Assembly (NCBI RefSeq): GCF_900113575.1 | Contig: NZ_FOPV01000003.1 | Location: 124,001 to 188,000, forward strand | DNA length: 64,000 nucleotides | Origin: Nitrosospira sp. Nsp14 | GTDB lineage: Bacteria > Pseudomonadota > Gammaproteobacteria > Burkholderiales > Nitrosomonadaceae | Direction of reading: 5' to 3' | Made by a program: the position numbers and the translations under genes | In this document: positions 18,832 through 29,361 of the stretch, one piece after another | Position numbering within the stretch: the first letter of the stretch is position 1 | Layout of the letters: each line of letters begins with the position of its first letter | Notes under the pieces: model-generated | Told to the model about the DNA's origin: nothing | Seen by the model: the letters and a program-made list of their open reading frames with translations, nothing else | The model's database searches: none

Positions 18832-19527
18832 TCAAGGGTTTTTAAGTATCAATTCCGCCAAGGCCAGGTCCTGGGCATAGGTCACTTTCAGGTTGCGTGC
18901 ATCGCTCAAGACGAGCTTGGGGTGAAAGCCGAGCGCCTCGATTGCACCCGCATCGTCCGTCATCGCGGCGCCGCCGCTCATGCTCAAAGCCTCCAGCAGT
19001 AACCTGTAACGAAACATCTGGGGAGTTTGCGCCTGCCATAACTTATCCCTGGGTTCCGTGCGTTCAACTCGGCCCTGGGCATCGCTGCGCTTCAGCGTAT
19101 CGGCCACCGGAACAGCGAGCAACCCGCCTACCTCATCGTCGGCCAGCTCATCCATCAATTTGTTGAGCTGTTTGCTACCCAAGCAAGGTCGCGCCGCATC
19201 GTGCACCAGTACCCAGTCGTTATCCCCAATGGGTGACACTGCGCGCGCAGCGTTAAGACCGTTAAGTACGCTTTCGGCTCGCGTCGCGCCCCCACATTGG
19301 AGAACAACCAGCTTGGGCGAAAATTCCGACCAGTCGTACCGTACCCATTCGCTATCGACGGGTGCAAGCACTACGAAAACAGCGGATATTCGTGGGGAGC
19401 TGCAAAGGGTGCGCAAGGTGTGGGAAATCATGGGCCTGCCAGCCAGGCGCAGGTATTGTTTGGGTAATTCGTCCCCCATGCGGGAGCCGTAGCCGGCCGC
19501 AGGGATGAGTGCATAGAAATTCAACAT
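18832..19527 (-). CDS. ispD: 2-C-methyl-D-erythritol 4-phosphate cytidylyltransferase
   Basis: MEP-pathway cytidylyltransferase (231 aa). The nucleotide-binding start [20 protein letters not shown] and [12 protein letters not shown] are diagnostic; [19 protein letters not shown] follows. The frame opens at 19608, but the ATG at 19527 ([12 protein letters not shown]) matches the family N-terminus and is chosen. Upstream zapD ends 86 bases away; downstream ispF. Confidence 0.95.
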   Translation of the reverse strand: MLNFYALIPAAGYGSRMGDELPKQYLRLAGRPMISHTLRTLCSSPRISAVFVVLAPVDSEWVRYDWSEFSPKLVVLQCGGATRAESVLNGLNAARAVSPIGDNDWVLVHDAARPCLGSKQLNKLMDELADDEVGGLLAVPVADTLKRSDAQGRVERTEPRDKLWQAQTPQMFRYRLLLEALSMSGGAAMTDDAGAIEALGFHPKLVLSDARNLKVTYAQDLALAELILKNP

Positions 19528-19613
19528 GGTCAAACTGAGAAATGAGTGGAGATAGCAGATAACCCGGGCGGACTGTGATGGAAGAATTCGACGGTACGGG
19601 ATGACCATCCACT

Positions 19614-20369
19614 CTATAAGTTACAGAACGTCAACTCGAACGCTACATCTTCTTCAAATATTTTTGTTTTCTGTTTCGCACCGGAGATGACGAAGCGAAT
19701 ATTGAGCGCATACTTGTTTGCGCTGATTTCCGGCACGCAAGGCAAACCCTCGTCCACCTTCAGGCACAACATATGGGCTACGCGCCCCGACCCCATTTGC
19801 TGAAACATGCCCTTGCGGGCGGTATAACAGGAAGTTTTACCGCTGTTTCGGAGCAGATGCAAAACGATACTGAAACCGTTTTGCAGCGGCAGCAAAGGCG
19901 TCAGCCATTCGTTGAGATCAGCACGACGCGCTTCCGGGTCCTGATGCAGCCAGTAATGATAGGAAGGAAGGTCGAACTCGCATGCGCCGCCAGGTATGCC
20001 CACACGCTGCTTGATGCTCATCAACCACTCATTGTCACGCATGTGCTCCCCAATCTTGCCTGGCATGTTGAGCATGCTTTGCGAGGCCGCCTGAATGTTA
20101 TCCATTACCTGGTTTAATACGCCCTCCGCGACCGCCGGACTCCGGCGAAGCACCTCCAAGGCGTGCTTCTGGCGCTCCAGTTCCTGCAAAATGTCCGATT
20201 TCATATCAGCGCGACTCGTTACATCGAGAATTTCAAATAAGGTCACGAGTGCGGAGTGATGCTCAAAAGTGTCGTCCCGGGCGGAAAAGAAGGATACCTT
20301 GTCGAATAGGTCCTCGAGCCGCAGTAACGTGCGGATGCGTTCATTAAGAGGGTGTTCGTAACAAATCAC
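19614..20369 (-). CDS. zapD: Cell division protein ZapD
   Basis: Cytoplasmic FtsZ-bundling protein (251 aa; DUF1342). Visible: [20 protein letters not shown] at the N-terminus, then [20 protein letters not shown], and the beta domain with [20 protein letters not shown] and [10 protein letters not shown]. It follows coaE by 109 bases; the coaE-zapD neighbourhood, with pilD upstream, is conserved in beta- and gammaproteobacteria. Confidence 0.95.
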   Translation of the reverse strand: MICYEHPLNERIRTLLRLEDLFDKVSFFSARDDTFEHHSALVTLFEILDVTSRADMKSDILQELERQKHALEVLRRSPAVAEGVLNQVMDNIQAASQSMLNMPGKIGEHMRDNEWLMSIKQRVGIPGGACEFDLPSYHYWLHQDPEARRADLNEWLTPLLPLQNGFSIVLHLLRNSGKTSCYTARKGMFQQMGSGRVAHMLCLKVDEGLPCVPEISANKYALNIRFVISGAKQKTKIFEEDVAFELTFCNL

Positions 20370-20478
20370 GATTGCAGGTCAGAGACTGGGTAACTGAGGA
20401 AGGATATGCGATATTGCGGTATAAAACAGAATTTTACAACCAGATTGGTCCCAATAAATGTCAAGCGCGGACAGGAAC

Positions 20479-21081
20479 TCAACAGGGGGCCAAAGCGAGA
20501 TATTTCCGATGCATGGCGTCCACTTGCCGCTCCAGCTGAGACAAATCCGCGTCGTTGAAAATCACGTCATCCGCCCGTGCCAGACGTTCCTGGCGCGACA
20601 TCTGTGTAGCCATAATGGCGCGCACGGTCTTTTCGTCCATGCCAGCGCGAGCCGTGGCGCGGCTAATTTGAGCACATTCGCTGCAATCCACTACAAGCAC
20701 GCGCCGAATCATTCCATGGTAACTCCCGGTCTCAAGCAACAGCGGCACAACGATTATGGCGTAAGGTGTAGAGAGCAGTGCCACGTGGTGCGCTACCTCA
20801 GCTCGAATGAGAGGATGCAGGATGCCTTCGAGTTTGAGCCGGGCATTGCTATCGCGAAATATCAGCTCGCGCATCTCTCCACGATCCAGTCCTCCGTCAC
20901 GAGTGATGAGACTTTCGGAAAAAGCCTGCCGAATCGAGGCAATCGCGGTTCCTCCCGGCTGAGTAAGCTGATGCGAAATCGCATCCGTATCCACGATACC
21001 TGCGCCCCGCGCCGCAAAAAGCGCAGCGGTGGTCGTCTTACCGCTGCCAATGCCGCCCGTCAGGCCAATTACTGAAGACAT
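20479..21081 (-). CDS. coaE: Dephospho-CoA kinase
   Basis: Last step of coenzyme A synthesis (200 aa). P-loop IGLTGGIGSGKTTTAALFA, the VDTDAISHQLTQPGG segment, HPLIRAEVAHHV, and the lid RMSRQERL-type motif (ATQMSRQERLARADDVIFND) are all present. It starts 2 bases after the prepilin peptidase stop, so the two are in one operon, the standard pilD-coaE arrangement. Confidence 0.96.
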   Translation of the reverse strand: MSSVIGLTGGIGSGKTTTAALFAARGAGIVDTDAISHQLTQPGGTAIASIRQAFSESLITRDGGLDRGEMRELIFRDSNARLKLEGILHPLIRAEVAHHVALLSTPYAIIVVPLLLETGSYHGMIRRVLVVDCSECAQISRATARAGMDEKTVRAIMATQMSRQERLARADDVIFNDADLSQLERQVDAMHRKYLALAPC

Positions 21082-21083
21082 TG

Positions 21084-21944
21084 CTAAATCCAGCTGAAAT
21101 AAATGTGATTAATTTCGTTACCCCATAGCAGCGCTACCATGGCTCCACCTGCAAGAAACGGACCAAACGAAATGGGAACGTGGTATTCATGTCTCGCAAC
21201 CAGCACCAGGCTTGTCCCCACGACGACGCCGGCCACCGAGGAAAACAAAATCACCAACGGTAGCATTTGCCACCCCAGCCATGCACCGATTGCCGCCAGC
21301 AGCTTGAAATCGCCCTGCCCCATACCTTCCCTTCGAGCTATCAATTTATGCCCTTGATATATCAGCCATAACGAAAGATAACCCGCAACGGCGCCGACGA
21401 CTGCAGACTGGATGTTCGTAAAGCCGTCACCCACATTAACCAGTAAGCCGCACCATAATAAAGGCAAGGTGATGGCATCCGGCAATAGCTGAGTATCGAT
21501 ATCGATAAACGCCAGCGCGATCATCGCCCAGGTAAAAACCAAAGCGGCGCAAGCAGCAAATCCAAAACCGAAATGCCATGCAATGAAGGCGCTGAGAACG
21601 GCGGTCAATAGTTCCACGGCTGGATAGCGCGCAGAAATAGAGATGCCACATTGAGAACAGCGGCCCCTTAAAACCGCGTAACTCACGAGGGGGATGTTTT
21701 CAAGCGCGCCTATTCTGACGCCACAATGGGGGCAGGCGGAACGGGGAATGACAATATTATAAGGAGGCAATGCCTCCACTGGTTCGCCCCGCAACTCGGC
21801 ACAATCCCGTCGCCAGCGCTGCTCCAGCATTTTAGGCAACCGGTAAATGACCACGTTCAAAAAGCTGCCCACCATCAGCCCAAAGAGGGCACAAAAGGAA
21901 ATAAAAAAAATCTGGGAGCTTTGCAAGCCTTCTAACAGGGACAT
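21084..21944 (-). CDS. pilD: Type IV prepilin peptidase / N-methyltransferase
   Basis: Inner-membrane aspartic protease (286 aa) that cleaves and methylates type IV prepilins and type II secretion pseudopilins. N-terminal domain: LMVGSFLNVVIYRLP, and two zinc-binding CxxC pairs (CPHC, CSQC). Catalytic aspartates lie in LAFIDIDTQLLPD and the GMGQGDFKLLAAIGAWLG motif (GxGD). About eight membrane segments. No pilB or pilC lies upstream; a CorC-type gene does. Confidence 0.94.
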   Translation of the reverse strand: MSLLEGLQSSQIFFISFCALFGLMVGSFLNVVIYRLPKMLEQRWRRDCAELRGEPVEALPPYNIVIPRSACPHCGVRIGALENIPLVSYAVLRGRCSQCGISISARYPAVELLTAVLSAFIAWHFGFGFAACAALVFTWAMIALAFIDIDTQLLPDAITLPLLWCGLLVNVGDGFTNIQSAVVGAVAGYLSLWLIYQGHKLIARREGMGQGDFKLLAAIGAWLGWQMLPLVILFSSVAGVVVGTSLVLVARHEYHVPISFGPFLAGGAMVALLWGNEINHIYFSWI

Positions 21945-22098
21945 TAATAAACCTATAGCCCAACTCCGGGAGGGTAGCCGCAGAGGTGCTTTTTGACAGT
22001 TGGTGACGCTTGCGCCTGGGCGCCAGTCCGATTGCTAACCAAGTCTTGCGAGAGTATTTCTCCACGAATCCCTGGCGGGTTGAGAATCCGGTGACCTA

Positions 22099-23385
22099 CT
22101 AACCTCCTTGCGCAGGGCCGGCTGGCGCAACTGGAAAGATCCGCACGACCTTGACTACTCGATCCTGCGTCTGAATGATCTCTACCGGATAACCCGCGAT
22201 TTTAAGGCTGGTTCCGGCCTCCGGTATATCCTGGAAGTATTCGAGAATAAGACCATTGAGCGTCTTCGGGCCGCCCAAAGGCAGGCTCAGTCCGAGTTTG
22301 CGATTGAGGTCGCGAAGCAGGCTGCTGCCTTCCACAATTATGCTGCCGTTTTCCTGCTTGAGGAACGCAGCATGAGATGGGGCATGCGTGGTGAATTCCC
22401 CGATAATTTCTTCAACAATGTCGTCAAGCGTAACCAATCCCATCCACTCGCCGTACTCGTCAACGATAAGTCCCACCCGCTCACGGTTTTCCTGGAATAA
22501 TTGCAACTGTGAAAACAGCGGGGTGCCGGACGGAACGAAATACGGCTCGCGCGTGATTTTGCCGAGTGTCGCCGCGCTGATCTCGCCGCTTCTCATCTGG
22601 TTTAGCACCTTCCGCGCGTGAATTATCCCCACCACGTTATCCAGCGTTCCTCGATATACCGGCAAGCGCGTGTGATGACACGTGAGCAGCTGGTTGAGAA
22701 CGGTTTCGTCATCGGCATCGAGATCTATAGCCTCGATCTGACCACGCGGCACCATCACGTCGTCAACGGTGATCGTTTCCAGATCGAACAGGTTGAGCAA
22801 CATGCTCTGGTGTTTCTTGCGAATGAAGTGCCCGGCTTCCAGCACCATGGTTTTGAGTTCTTCCACACTAATCTTCTGTGTCGCATCCTCGGCCTGCGGG
22901 TTTAAGCGCAAAACCGTGAGCAATAACTTGACGAACAGGTTGATAAACCAGACGACGGGATAGAAAAGCTTCAGTAGCGGGGTCAGCACATAGCTGGATG
23001 CCAGCGCGATGCGGTCAGGATACGCGGCCGCAATCACCTTGGGCGTAATCTCGCTGAACACAAGAATCGCGAAGGTGACGGCCACCGTTCCCAATAGAAG
23101 CGCCAGATCGCTGTGTCCAAAGAGCACGGAGACAATAACCGCCACCAGCGTGGCCGAAGCCGCGTTCAATAAATTATTCCCAAGCAGTATCACGCCGAGA
23201 AGCCGGTCGGTATTCTCCAGGAGCCGGGTAGTCAAACGTGCACCACGGTGTCCCTCTTTCGCAAGATGCTTCAACCGGTAACGGTTGAGAGCCATCATGC
23301 TGGTTTCGGAAAGGGAAAAAAAGGCCGACAAAATCAACAGGACAGCCAGAACTGTCAGCAGCACATACAGCGGCAACTCTTCCAA
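22099..23385 (-). CDS. HlyC/CorC family membrane protein (CNNM domain, CBS pair)
   Basis: 428 aa protein with an N-terminal DUF21/CNNM membrane domain (four helices; SAFFSLSETSMMALNRYRLK), two CBS domains (about 205-325, with DDVMVPRGQIEAIDLD and GLIVDEYGEWMGLVTLDDIV) and a C-terminal CorC_HlyC domain (about 340-420). Closest in architecture to CorB/YfjD and bacterial CNNM magnesium exporters. Older annotation as haemolysin is misleading. It is on the strand of pilD, 154 bases upstream of it, and 329 bases downstream of ypjD. Confidence 0.9.
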   Translation of the reverse strand: MEELPLYVLLTVLAVLLILSAFFSLSETSMMALNRYRLKHLAKEGHRGARLTTRLLENTDRLLGVILLGNNLLNAASATLVAVIVSVLFGHSDLALLLGTVAVTFAILVFSEITPKVIAAAYPDRIALASSYVLTPLLKLFYPVVWFINLFVKLLLTVLRLNPQAEDATQKISVEELKTMVLEAGHFIRKKHQSMLLNLFDLETITVDDVMVPRGQIEAIDLDADDETVLNQLLTCHHTRLPVYRGTLDNVVGIIHARKVLNQMRSGEISAATLGKITREPYFVPSGTPLFSQLQLFQENRERVGLIVDEYGEWMGLVTLDDIVEEIIGEFTTHAPSHAAFLKQENGSIIVEGSSLLRDLNRKLGLSLPLGGPKTLNGLILEYFQDIPEAGTSLKIAGYPVEIIQTQDRVVKVVRIFPVAPAGPAQGG

Positions 23386-23714
23386 AGGGAAACGCCTCTA
23401 TGCAAAAAGAAAGGGAGAGAGCAAGATACAGGTTACAAGGGGAACGCATCGCCGCGCCCCGGCAGCGCCGGCGGAGCAGTGGCTCTCGGGGAGATATAAA
23501 GTCCTGCAGCAGGAGCACGTCCCGAGGTTTTTCCACTTCGCCCCATCCCTGGGTGATTGCGATCCGCCGTCGCGCCTTGGTGGCTCTGCCCTCGCCGCTT
23601 TTGCTGCAAGCGTAGCAACGAGCGTAACAATGCAGACCGCTGGGGAAGCCCTCGCGATTGTCCTAATTTTACGCAGTGTGCAAGCGGAATAATGCGGGTC
23701 CTTGGCCCAATCCC
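23386..23714. other. Non-coding gap between ypjD and the CorC-type gene
   Basis: A 329-base gap without a convincing gene on either strand. Short open frames here have no recognisable content. It is GC-rich with several imperfect hairpins (for example around 23455-23480). A leader RNA of the CorC-type gene or a small RNA is possible, but I could not match it to 6S RNA, SRP RNA or a known magnesium riboswitch. Confidence 0.5.
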
Positions 23715-24542
23715 TTAGCGCCGCAAAATCACTTCCAGCACGAATTTGCTGCCGAGATAGGCGAGAAACAGGATAATAAATCCGGCAAGCGTCCAACGGA
23801 TGGCGATACGTCCGCGCCAGCCATAAAATTGGCGACCCGCCAACAGAGCAGCGAATACACACCAGGAAATGATGCCGAATAACGTCTTGTGAGTGAATTT
23901 GAGCGGTTGGCCGAATACCTCTTCCGAAAATACAATCCCACTGATGAGCGTCAACGTCAGCAGTATGAATCCCACCCATATGACACGGAACAGCAAAGTT
24001 TCCATTGTCAGAAGAGGCGGGAGATTGGTCATTACCGTGGGCATCGCCGGATGATGCAAGCGATGTTCCACCACTGCCATCAGCAGGGCATGAAGCGCGG
24101 CAATGGTAAGGAGGCTATAAGCAAGCATCGCGATCGAGATGTGCGCCTTGAAGGCAGGCAGTTCCGTGTTCGCCAGTGGTCTCAGGGAAGGAAACACAAG
24201 CGGAAGCAGAACCGCGACAGCGGCGACCGGCGCGACCAGGGTTTGTAGCCCTTCCAGGCGGTAGAAAAAACCCGATACCCAGTAAATTACAGCGGTGAGC
24301 CATACAATGGAAGAAACCGCGCTCCCGACGCCAAAGTTTAACCCGGCGCCAGCAAATATCGAGTCATAAAGCGTATACCCATGAAGCACGAGGGGCGCGA
24401 GAATGACGTAACGTTCCCATCCAGCCGTTATGACTGGACCGCCCGCTAATTTCGCAGGCGCGTTCCACCGCGTGCGCCAGAAGTGCCACCCGATGAGGGC
24501 ATACAGCAGGAAGGCGGCGAGATACGCTAGAATACCGGACAT
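23715..24542 (-). CDS. ypjD: CcsA/YpjD family cytochrome c assembly-like membrane protein
   Basis: Eight-helix inner-membrane protein (275 aa) of the CcmC/CcsA superfamily, of the short type called YpjD in proteobacteria. Visible: VLHGYTLYDSIF, ELPAFKAHISIAMLAYSLLT, and FTHKTLFGIISWCVFAALLA, in which the conserved histidines HxH-type haem/haem-handling positions lie. It is divergent from ffh (starts 66 bases apart), which is the standard ypjD-ffh arrangement. Real function of YpjD is unproven. Confidence 0.88.
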   Translation of the reverse strand: MSGILAYLAAFLLYALIGWHFWRTRWNAPAKLAGGPVITAGWERYVILAPLVLHGYTLYDSIFAGAGLNFGVGSAVSSIVWLTAVIYWVSGFFYRLEGLQTLVAPVAAVAVLLPLVFPSLRPLANTELPAFKAHISIAMLAYSLLTIAALHALLMAVVEHRLHHPAMPTVMTNLPPLLTMETLLFRVIWVGFILLTLTLISGIVFSEEVFGQPLKFTHKTLFGIISWCVFAALLAGRQFYGWRGRIAIRWTLAGFIILFLAYLGSKFVLEVILRR

Positions 24543-24607
24543 TGATATTGCGGGCTAAAGCAGGAGTCCGTTTAGTCTACACGAATTTTTCTAGAGAGGC
24601 ATTTTGC

Positions 24608-25957
24608 ATGTTCGACAATCTTACCAACCGGCTCTCCGGGGTTATCAAAACGCTCAAGGGCGAAGCACGGTTAACGGAAAACAATATTCAGGATGCATTG
24701 CGCGAAGTGCGCATGGCGCTGCTGGAAGCGGATGTCGCTTTGCCGGTAGTCAAGGAATTCATTGCGAGGGTCAGGGAAAAAGCAGTCGGCAAGGAAGTGG
24801 TTAGTAGTCTTACACCGGGTCAGGCTCTCGTCGGGGTCGTCCACCACGAACTGATCGCCCTCATGGGCGGAGAGAAGGCTGACATTAACCTCTCTACTGT
24901 TCCGCCAGCAGTAATCCTTATGGCCGGGCTGCAGGGAGCCGGAAAAACGACCAGTAGCGGGAAGCTGGCAAAGTGGTTGATGGAACAGAAAAAGAAAAAG
25001 GTGATGCTCGTTTCCTGCGATACCTACCGTCCTGCCGCGATCCAGCAACTGGCGTTGCTCGCGGAGCAGACGGGTGCGGATTTCTTCCCGGTCCAGCAGG
25101 GGCAACAGCCGAAAGAAATAGCGAGGGCGGCGCTGAATTTTGCACGTACGCATTTCCATGACGTCATGATCGTTGACACTGCCGGACGCCTGGCGATTGA
25201 TGAAGCAATGATGCAGGAGATTCGCGACCTGGAAACGCTTTTGAACCCCATCGAAACGTTGTTTGTCGTGGATGCCATGCAGGGACAGGATGCCGTCAAC
25301 ACTGCCCGCGCATTTGCCGAGGCACTGCCGCTGACAGGGGTCATTCTGACTAAACTTGACGGCGATGCCCGTGGCGGCGCGGCGCTATCGGTGCTTCACG
25401 TCACCGGCAAACCCATCAAATTTGCCGGTGTCGCGGAAAAATTGGCGGGACTGGAGCAATTTCACCCCGATCGGATGGCGTCGCGCATCCTGGGCATGGG
25501 AGACGTGCTGGGGTTGATCGAGGAAGCACAGCGGGGCGTGGATCAGCACGAGGCGGAAAAACTCGCAAGAAAGATGAAATCGGGCAAAAGCTTCGATCTG
25601 AACGATTTCAAAATGCAGTTTCAACAGATGAGAAACATGGGTGGCATGGGCGCCGTCATGGACAAGCTACCCGCCCAACTGAGCCAGGCTGCCCAGAATG
25701 TGAAAATCGACGACAAGGTGATGGGCCGCACCGAAGCCATCATCAATTCAATGACCCCTCAGGAGCGCGCCAAGCCCGAAATTCTGAAGGCATCGCGGAA
25801 ACGCCGCGTCGCCAGCGGAGCGGGCGTTACTGTACAGGAAGTCAACCGCTTGCTGTCGCAATTCGAGCAGGCCCAGAAGATGATGAAAATGATGAGCAAG
25901 GGAGGGATGACGAAAATGCTCCGGGGCTTGAAAGGGATGCTGCCCGGAATACGGTGA
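24608..25957 (+). CDS. ffh: Signal recognition particle protein Ffh
   Basis: SRP GTPase (449 aa) targeting nascent membrane proteins to FtsY. The frame is open from 24542, but the ATG at 24608 gives the conserved start MFDNLTNRLSGVIKTLKG. G-domain motifs: AGLQGAGKTTSSGKLAKWL (P-loop), DTAGRLAIDEAMM, TKLDGDARGGAAL. The M domain is methionine-rich (FQQMRNMGGMGAVMDKLP; MMKMMSKGGMTKMLRGLKG), binding signal sequences and 4.5S RNA. Convergent with the DUF192 gene. Confidence 0.97.
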   Translation: MFDNLTNRLSGVIKTLKGEARLTENNIQDALREVRMALLEADVALPVVKEFIARVREKAVGKEVVSSLTPGQALVGVVHHELIALMGGEKADINLSTVPPAVILMAGLQGAGKTTSSGKLAKWLMEQKKKKVMLVSCDTYRPAAIQQLALLAEQTGADFFPVQQGQQPKEIARAALNFARTHFHDVMIVDTAGRLAIDEAMMQEIRDLETLLNPIETLFVVDAMQGQDAVNTARAFAEALPLTGVILTKLDGDARGGAALSVLHVTGKPIKFAGVAEKLAGLEQFHPDRMASRILGMGDVLGLIEEAQRGVDQHEAEKLARKMKSGKSFDLNDFKMQFQQMRNMGGMGAVMDKLPAQLSQAAQNVKIDDKVMGRTEAIINSMTPQERAKPEILKASRKRRVASGAGVTVQEVNRLLSQFEQAQKMMKMMSKGGMTKMLRGLKGMLPGIR

Positions 25958-25980
25958 AGATCATTCCGTGTGACGACGGA

Positions 25981-26418
25981 TCACTCGGCTGCAGGTACTT
26001 TGTCCAGCCCTGTCACCTTGGTACCCGCCTTGATATTTCTGGCGGTAAACCAGCCGATATTCATCTCAAGCGCATACTTTGCCGAGCCAGCGGAACGATG
26101 TGCCGTTGCCGTGCGGGGCATCATGCCGGCGATGTTGAGGACCACCCCTCTTTCATCCAGGAAGGCGACACTCAACGGAATATCCGTATTCATCATCCAC
26201 ATGCTATGCGGTCCAGCCTGGGGAAATACAAACAGCATGCCGCTATTTTCAGGCAACGATTGACGAAACATCAGTCCACGCGCCCGCGCAGGCTGAGTAT
26301 GCGCAACCTCTACGTTTAACACATGACCGGAGACCTCGAGTTGGCGTAACGCCGGTTCCGCGGCTACAGGCCCTGCAAGCAGAAAACAAAACAAAAAGGC
26401 CGAGAGCCGACGCATCAA
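25981..26418 (-). CDS. DUF192 exported protein
   Basis: Small secreted protein (145 aa) with a cleavable signal peptide ([18 protein letters not shown]). The DUF192 domain is recognised from [38 protein letters not shown] and [20 protein letters not shown]. Function unknown. It overlaps the dut stop by 4 bases (ATGA) and is the last gene of coaBC-dut-DUF192. Confidence 0.9.
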   Translation of the reverse strand: MMRRLSAFLFCFLLAGPVAAEPALRQLEVSGHVLNVEVAHTQPARARGLMFRQSLPENSGMLFVFPQAGPHSMWMMNTDIPLSVAFLDERGVVLNIAGMMPRTATAHRSAGSAKYALEMNIGWFTARNIKAGTKVTGLDKVPAAE

Positions 26419-26867
26419 TGGTTCCCTGTACTGCCGAAGCCGTTTGAACCCCGGTGACTTTGCTCGAATTCATCTACTACGTTAAAAGCGACTTGCACCA
26501 CCGGCACCACGACGAGTTGTGCGATCCGCTCCAACGGATTCAACAAAAACGGAATCTTCCCACGGTTCCAGCAGGACACAAGTATCTGACCCTGGTAATC
26601 GGAATCGATCAAGCCGACGAGATTCCCCATCACGATCCCATGTTTATGACCCAGACCGGAACGGGGGAGCACGAGCGCCGCCAGGCCTGGATCGGTGAGG
26701 TGTAGGGCGATGCCGGTGGGGATGAGGCTGGCCTCCCCCGGCTCGATGGTCATTACATGTTCGATGCACGCGCGCAAATCAAGCCCGGCGGAGCCAGGCG
26801 TGGCGTAAGCGGGCAGCAACCGTTCCAGACGCGAGTCCAAAACTTTCAAATCTACTTTTTTTAACAT
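26415..26867 (-). CDS. dut: dUTP diphosphatase
   Basis: Trimeric dUTPase (150 aa). The five family motifs are in order: [53 protein letters not shown] and the C-terminal [10 protein letters not shown]. It cleaves dUTP to dUMP and keeps uracil out of DNA. It overlaps the coaBC stop by 7 bases; coaBC-dut is a common proteobacterial pair. Confidence 0.97.
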   Translation of the reverse strand: MLKKVDLKVLDSRLERLLPAYATPGSAGLDLRACIEHVMTIEPGEASLIPTGIALHLTDPGLAALVLPRSGLGHKHGIVMGNLVGLIDSDYQGQILVSCWNRGKIPFLLNPLERIAQLVVVPVVQVAFNVVDEFEQSHRGSNGFGSTGNH

Positions 26868-28075
26868 GGTCCCGTTAAGTTGTTTTTCTCGTGCAGTAAC
26901 GCGATATGTTGGACCAGACGCCGAGCCTGCACAAGCTTCGGCGCTTTCGGTAACAGATGTTTCCCCGAATCGTCGAGCAAGGTCAGTTCACATTCCTCCG
27001 ACCCGATGGTATCCTGGGCAAAATTAGCAGCCAGCAGAGGCAACTTCTTCTTGCGGCGCTTTGCCTCAGCGTTCTCCTCCAAATTTTCAGTTTCCGCAGC
27101 AAATCCGACGCAAAAAGGCGGCTGGGGAAGACTCGCCGCGTACTCCAGGATATCCGGGTTCGGCGTAAGCTCCAATGTAATATTGTTACCCGTCTTCTTG
27201 GTTTTCTGCCCGCTGGTGGTTTTTGCGCGGTAGTCGGCCACTGCCGCCACGCTGACAAAAATATCCACGTCCGAAATCTGATCTTTTACAGCAGCAAGCA
27301 TCTCTTCAGCGCTGGTGACGCTGACAAGCTTCAAGGCTGAGGGGGGTGTTAAACACACCGGGCCGGAAACGAGAATGACATCGGCACCTGCTTCCACTGC
27401 CGCACGGGCTACCGCATAGCCCATCTTTCCGGAACTTAAATTGGTAATTCCCCTGACCGCATCGATAGCCTCGTACGTAGGGCCTGCCGTGACAAGCACC
27501 CGCTTGCCCTGTAACAGTCTGGGTCCAAAAAAAACGCGTACGGACGCGGCAAGTTCATGTGCTTCGAGCATTCGCCCCATGCCGGTCTCGCCGCACGCCT
27601 GGGCGCCACTACCTGGCCCAAGTATTGTTACGCCGTCGCATCGAAGCGTATCGATGTTGCGCTGAGTTGCCGCATTTTCCCACATTTGCCTGTTCATCGC
27701 CGGCGCAACCAGCAACGGGCAGTCGCGCGCAAGACACAGGGCAGAGAGCAGGTCATCGGCAAGACCATGCGCGAGCTTGGCAATAAAATCCGCACTTGCC
27801 GGTGCAACCAGAATCGCGTCTGCATTACGCGAGAGGTCGATATGCGCCATGCCATTGGGAATGGCCTCGTCCCAGAGCTCGGTCAGTACGGGCTTACCGG
27901 TCAATGCCTGCAATGTCGCTGTGCCGACGAATTTGGAGGCCGAACGGGTCATCACCGCCTGAATGTCGACGCCGGCATGCATGAGAAGCCGCGCCAGCTC
28001 AGCGGCCTTATATGCCGCCACGCCGCCGGTCAGCCCCAGAACCAGCTTGATCCCGGGTAAGAACGTATCAGTCAT
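26861..28075 (-). CDS. coaBC: Bifunctional phosphopantothenoylcysteine decarboxylase/synthetase
   Basis: Coenzyme A biosynthesis (404 aa). The N-terminal flavoprotein CoaC domain has [14 protein letters not shown], the catalytic His in [32 protein letters not shown] and [15 protein letters not shown]. The CoaB domain (from about 185) shows [32 protein letters not shown] and the lysine-rich [13 protein letters not shown] loop. It is divergent from radC. With coaE in this window, two of the CoA genes are present. Confidence 0.96.
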   Translation of the reverse strand: MTDTFLPGIKLVLGLTGGVAAYKAAELARLLMHAGVDIQAVMTRSASKFVGTATLQALTGKPVLTELWDEAIPNGMAHIDLSRNADAILVAPASADFIAKLAHGLADDLLSALCLARDCPLLVAPAMNRQMWENAATQRNIDTLRCDGVTILGPGSGAQACGETGMGRMLEAHELAASVRVFFGPRLLQGKRVLVTAGPTYEAIDAVRGITNLSSGKMGYAVARAAVEAGADVILVSGPVCLTPPSALKLVSVTSAEEMLAAVKDQISDVDIFVSVAAVADYRAKTTSGQKTKKTGNNITLELTPNPDILEYAASLPQPPFCVGFAAETENLEENAEAKRRKKKLPLLAANFAQDTIGSEECELTLLDDSGKHLLPKAPKLVQARRLVQHIALLHEKNNLTGPC

Positions 28076-28190
28076 ATCGCAAGGAATCGTATTGCCAAGA
28101 AGCCGGAGTTTAACCTAGAACCCTCATTTCATTACAGAGACGGCGCGATCTGCCGATAATACCTTAATAGACGCAGCGAACTAACACATC

Positions 28191-28865
28191 ATGGCAATTT
28201 CAGACTGGCCCGAGTCGGAACGTCCCCGTGAGAAACTCCTGAAAAATGGCGCCGCCAACCTTTCTGATGCGGAACTTCTGGCGATATTCCTGCGTACGGG
28301 CATGGCCGGAAAAAGCGCAGTCGATCTGGCGCGGGAACTCCTTATGGAGTTTGACGGTTTGACGGGGTTATTTTCGGCGGATCAATCAGCATTCTCCGAA
28401 GTACGCGGCATGGGGCCGGCAAAATACGCCCAATTACAGGCAGTGCTGGAAATGGCGCGGCGAGCCCTGGCAGAGAAAATGAAAAGTGGAGACGCCATGA
28501 GTTCACCACAATCGGTACGCGACTACCTGCGTCTCACCCTTCAAGGCAAGAAGTATGAGATCTTCGTAGGGATTTTTCTCGATGCACAGAATCGGACTAT
28601 CGCCGCGGAAGAACTGTTCAAAGGGACCCTTACCCAAACGAGCGTATATCCGCGCGAGGTGGTGAAAAGAGCTCTTCATCATAATGCCGCAGCGATAATA
28701 TTCGCCCATAACCATCCGTCGGGTCTCGCGGAACCGAGCCGCGCGGACGAGATCCTGACTCAATCGCTGAAGCAGGCGCTTGCGCTGGTGGATGTAAACG
28801 TGCTGGATCATTTTATTGTTGGCGCTGGATCGGTCATGTCGTTTGCTGAGCGCGGATTGATATGA
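28191..28865 (+). CDS. radC: RadC/JAMM-domain DNA repair-associated protein
   Basis: 224 aa protein with an N-terminal helix-hairpin-helix-like UPF0758 region ([34 protein letters not shown]) and a C-terminal MPN/JAMM domain ([19 protein letters not shown], giving the zinc-binding HxH...D). Name is historical; a direct role in recombination repair is disputed. Divergent from coaBC; ends 58 bases before rpmB, which has its own promoter. Confidence 0.95.
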   Translation: MAISDWPESERPREKLLKNGAANLSDAELLAIFLRTGMAGKSAVDLARELLMEFDGLTGLFSADQSAFSEVRGMGPAKYAQLQAVLEMARRALAEKMKSGDAMSSPQSVRDYLRLTLQGKKYEIFVGIFLDAQNRTIAAEELFKGTLTQTSVYPREVVKRALHHNAAAIIFAHNHPSGLAEPSRADEILTQSLKQALALVDVNVLDHFIVGAGSVMSFAERGLI

Positions 28866-28895
28866 TTGAGGAAATGCTCCAATTCGGGTTATAAT
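28866..28895 (+). promoter_or_regulatory. Probable sigma-70 promoter of rpmB-rpmG
   Basis: A perfect -10 TATAAT at 28890-28895 and a -35-like TTGAGG at 28866-28871, spaced 18 bases, lie directly upstream of rpmB and overlap the radC stop region. A GGAG ribosome site follows at about 28911-28914. Confidence 0.7.
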
Positions 28896-28923
28896 ATTTG
28901 TTTAGGATTTTGGAGCGTATATC

Positions 28924-29160
28924 ATGGCACGAGTATGTGAAATCACCGGGAAGAAACCTGTTACCGGTCACCATGTTTCCCATGCCAACAACAAGACCAA
29001 GCGACGCTTTCTACCCAATCTGCAGCGCCGCCGTTTCTGGGTTGAGAGTGAGAACCGCTGGATCAGCCTCCGCCTGTCAAACGTCGCCCTGCGCACCATA
29101 GACAAGAACGGTATTGACGCGGTGCTGGCTGAGATGCGCGCCCGTGGCGACCGCATTTAA
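28924..29160 (+). CDS. rpmB: 50S ribosomal protein L28
   Basis: 78-residue L28: [20 protein letters not shown], then [18 protein letters not shown] and the C-terminal [20 protein letters not shown]. Standard proteobacterial length. No zinc CxxC pairs are present, so it is the C-minus form. Followed after 45 bases by rpmG in the usual rpmB-rpmG order. Confidence 0.98.
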   Translation: MARVCEITGKKPVTGHHVSHANNKTKRRFLPNLQRRRFWVESENRWISLRLSNVALRTIDKNGIDAVLAEMRARGDRI

Positions 29161-29205
29161 ACCATAAGGCTATTTCCAGGCTGGGGAATATAAGGACAAA
29201 TTATT

Positions 29206-29361
29206 ATGCGAGAAAAAATAAAGCTTGAATCTTCCGCGGGAACAGGGCATTTCTACACGACCACGAAGAACAAACGTACCACTACGGAGAAGATCGAAAT
29301 TCTGAAATTTGATCCGGTAGCGCGCAAGCACGTCAAGTACAAGGAAACGAAACTCAAGTAA
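29206..29361 (+). CDS. rpmG: 50S ribosomal protein L33
   Basis: 51-residue L33, C-minus form (no CxxC): [57 protein letters not shown] precedes the ATG by about 10 bases. The stop codon lies inside a 19-base tandem duplication described separately. Confidence 0.97.
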   Translation: MREKIKLESSAGTGHFYTTTKNKRTTTEKIEILKFDPVARKHVKYKETKLK

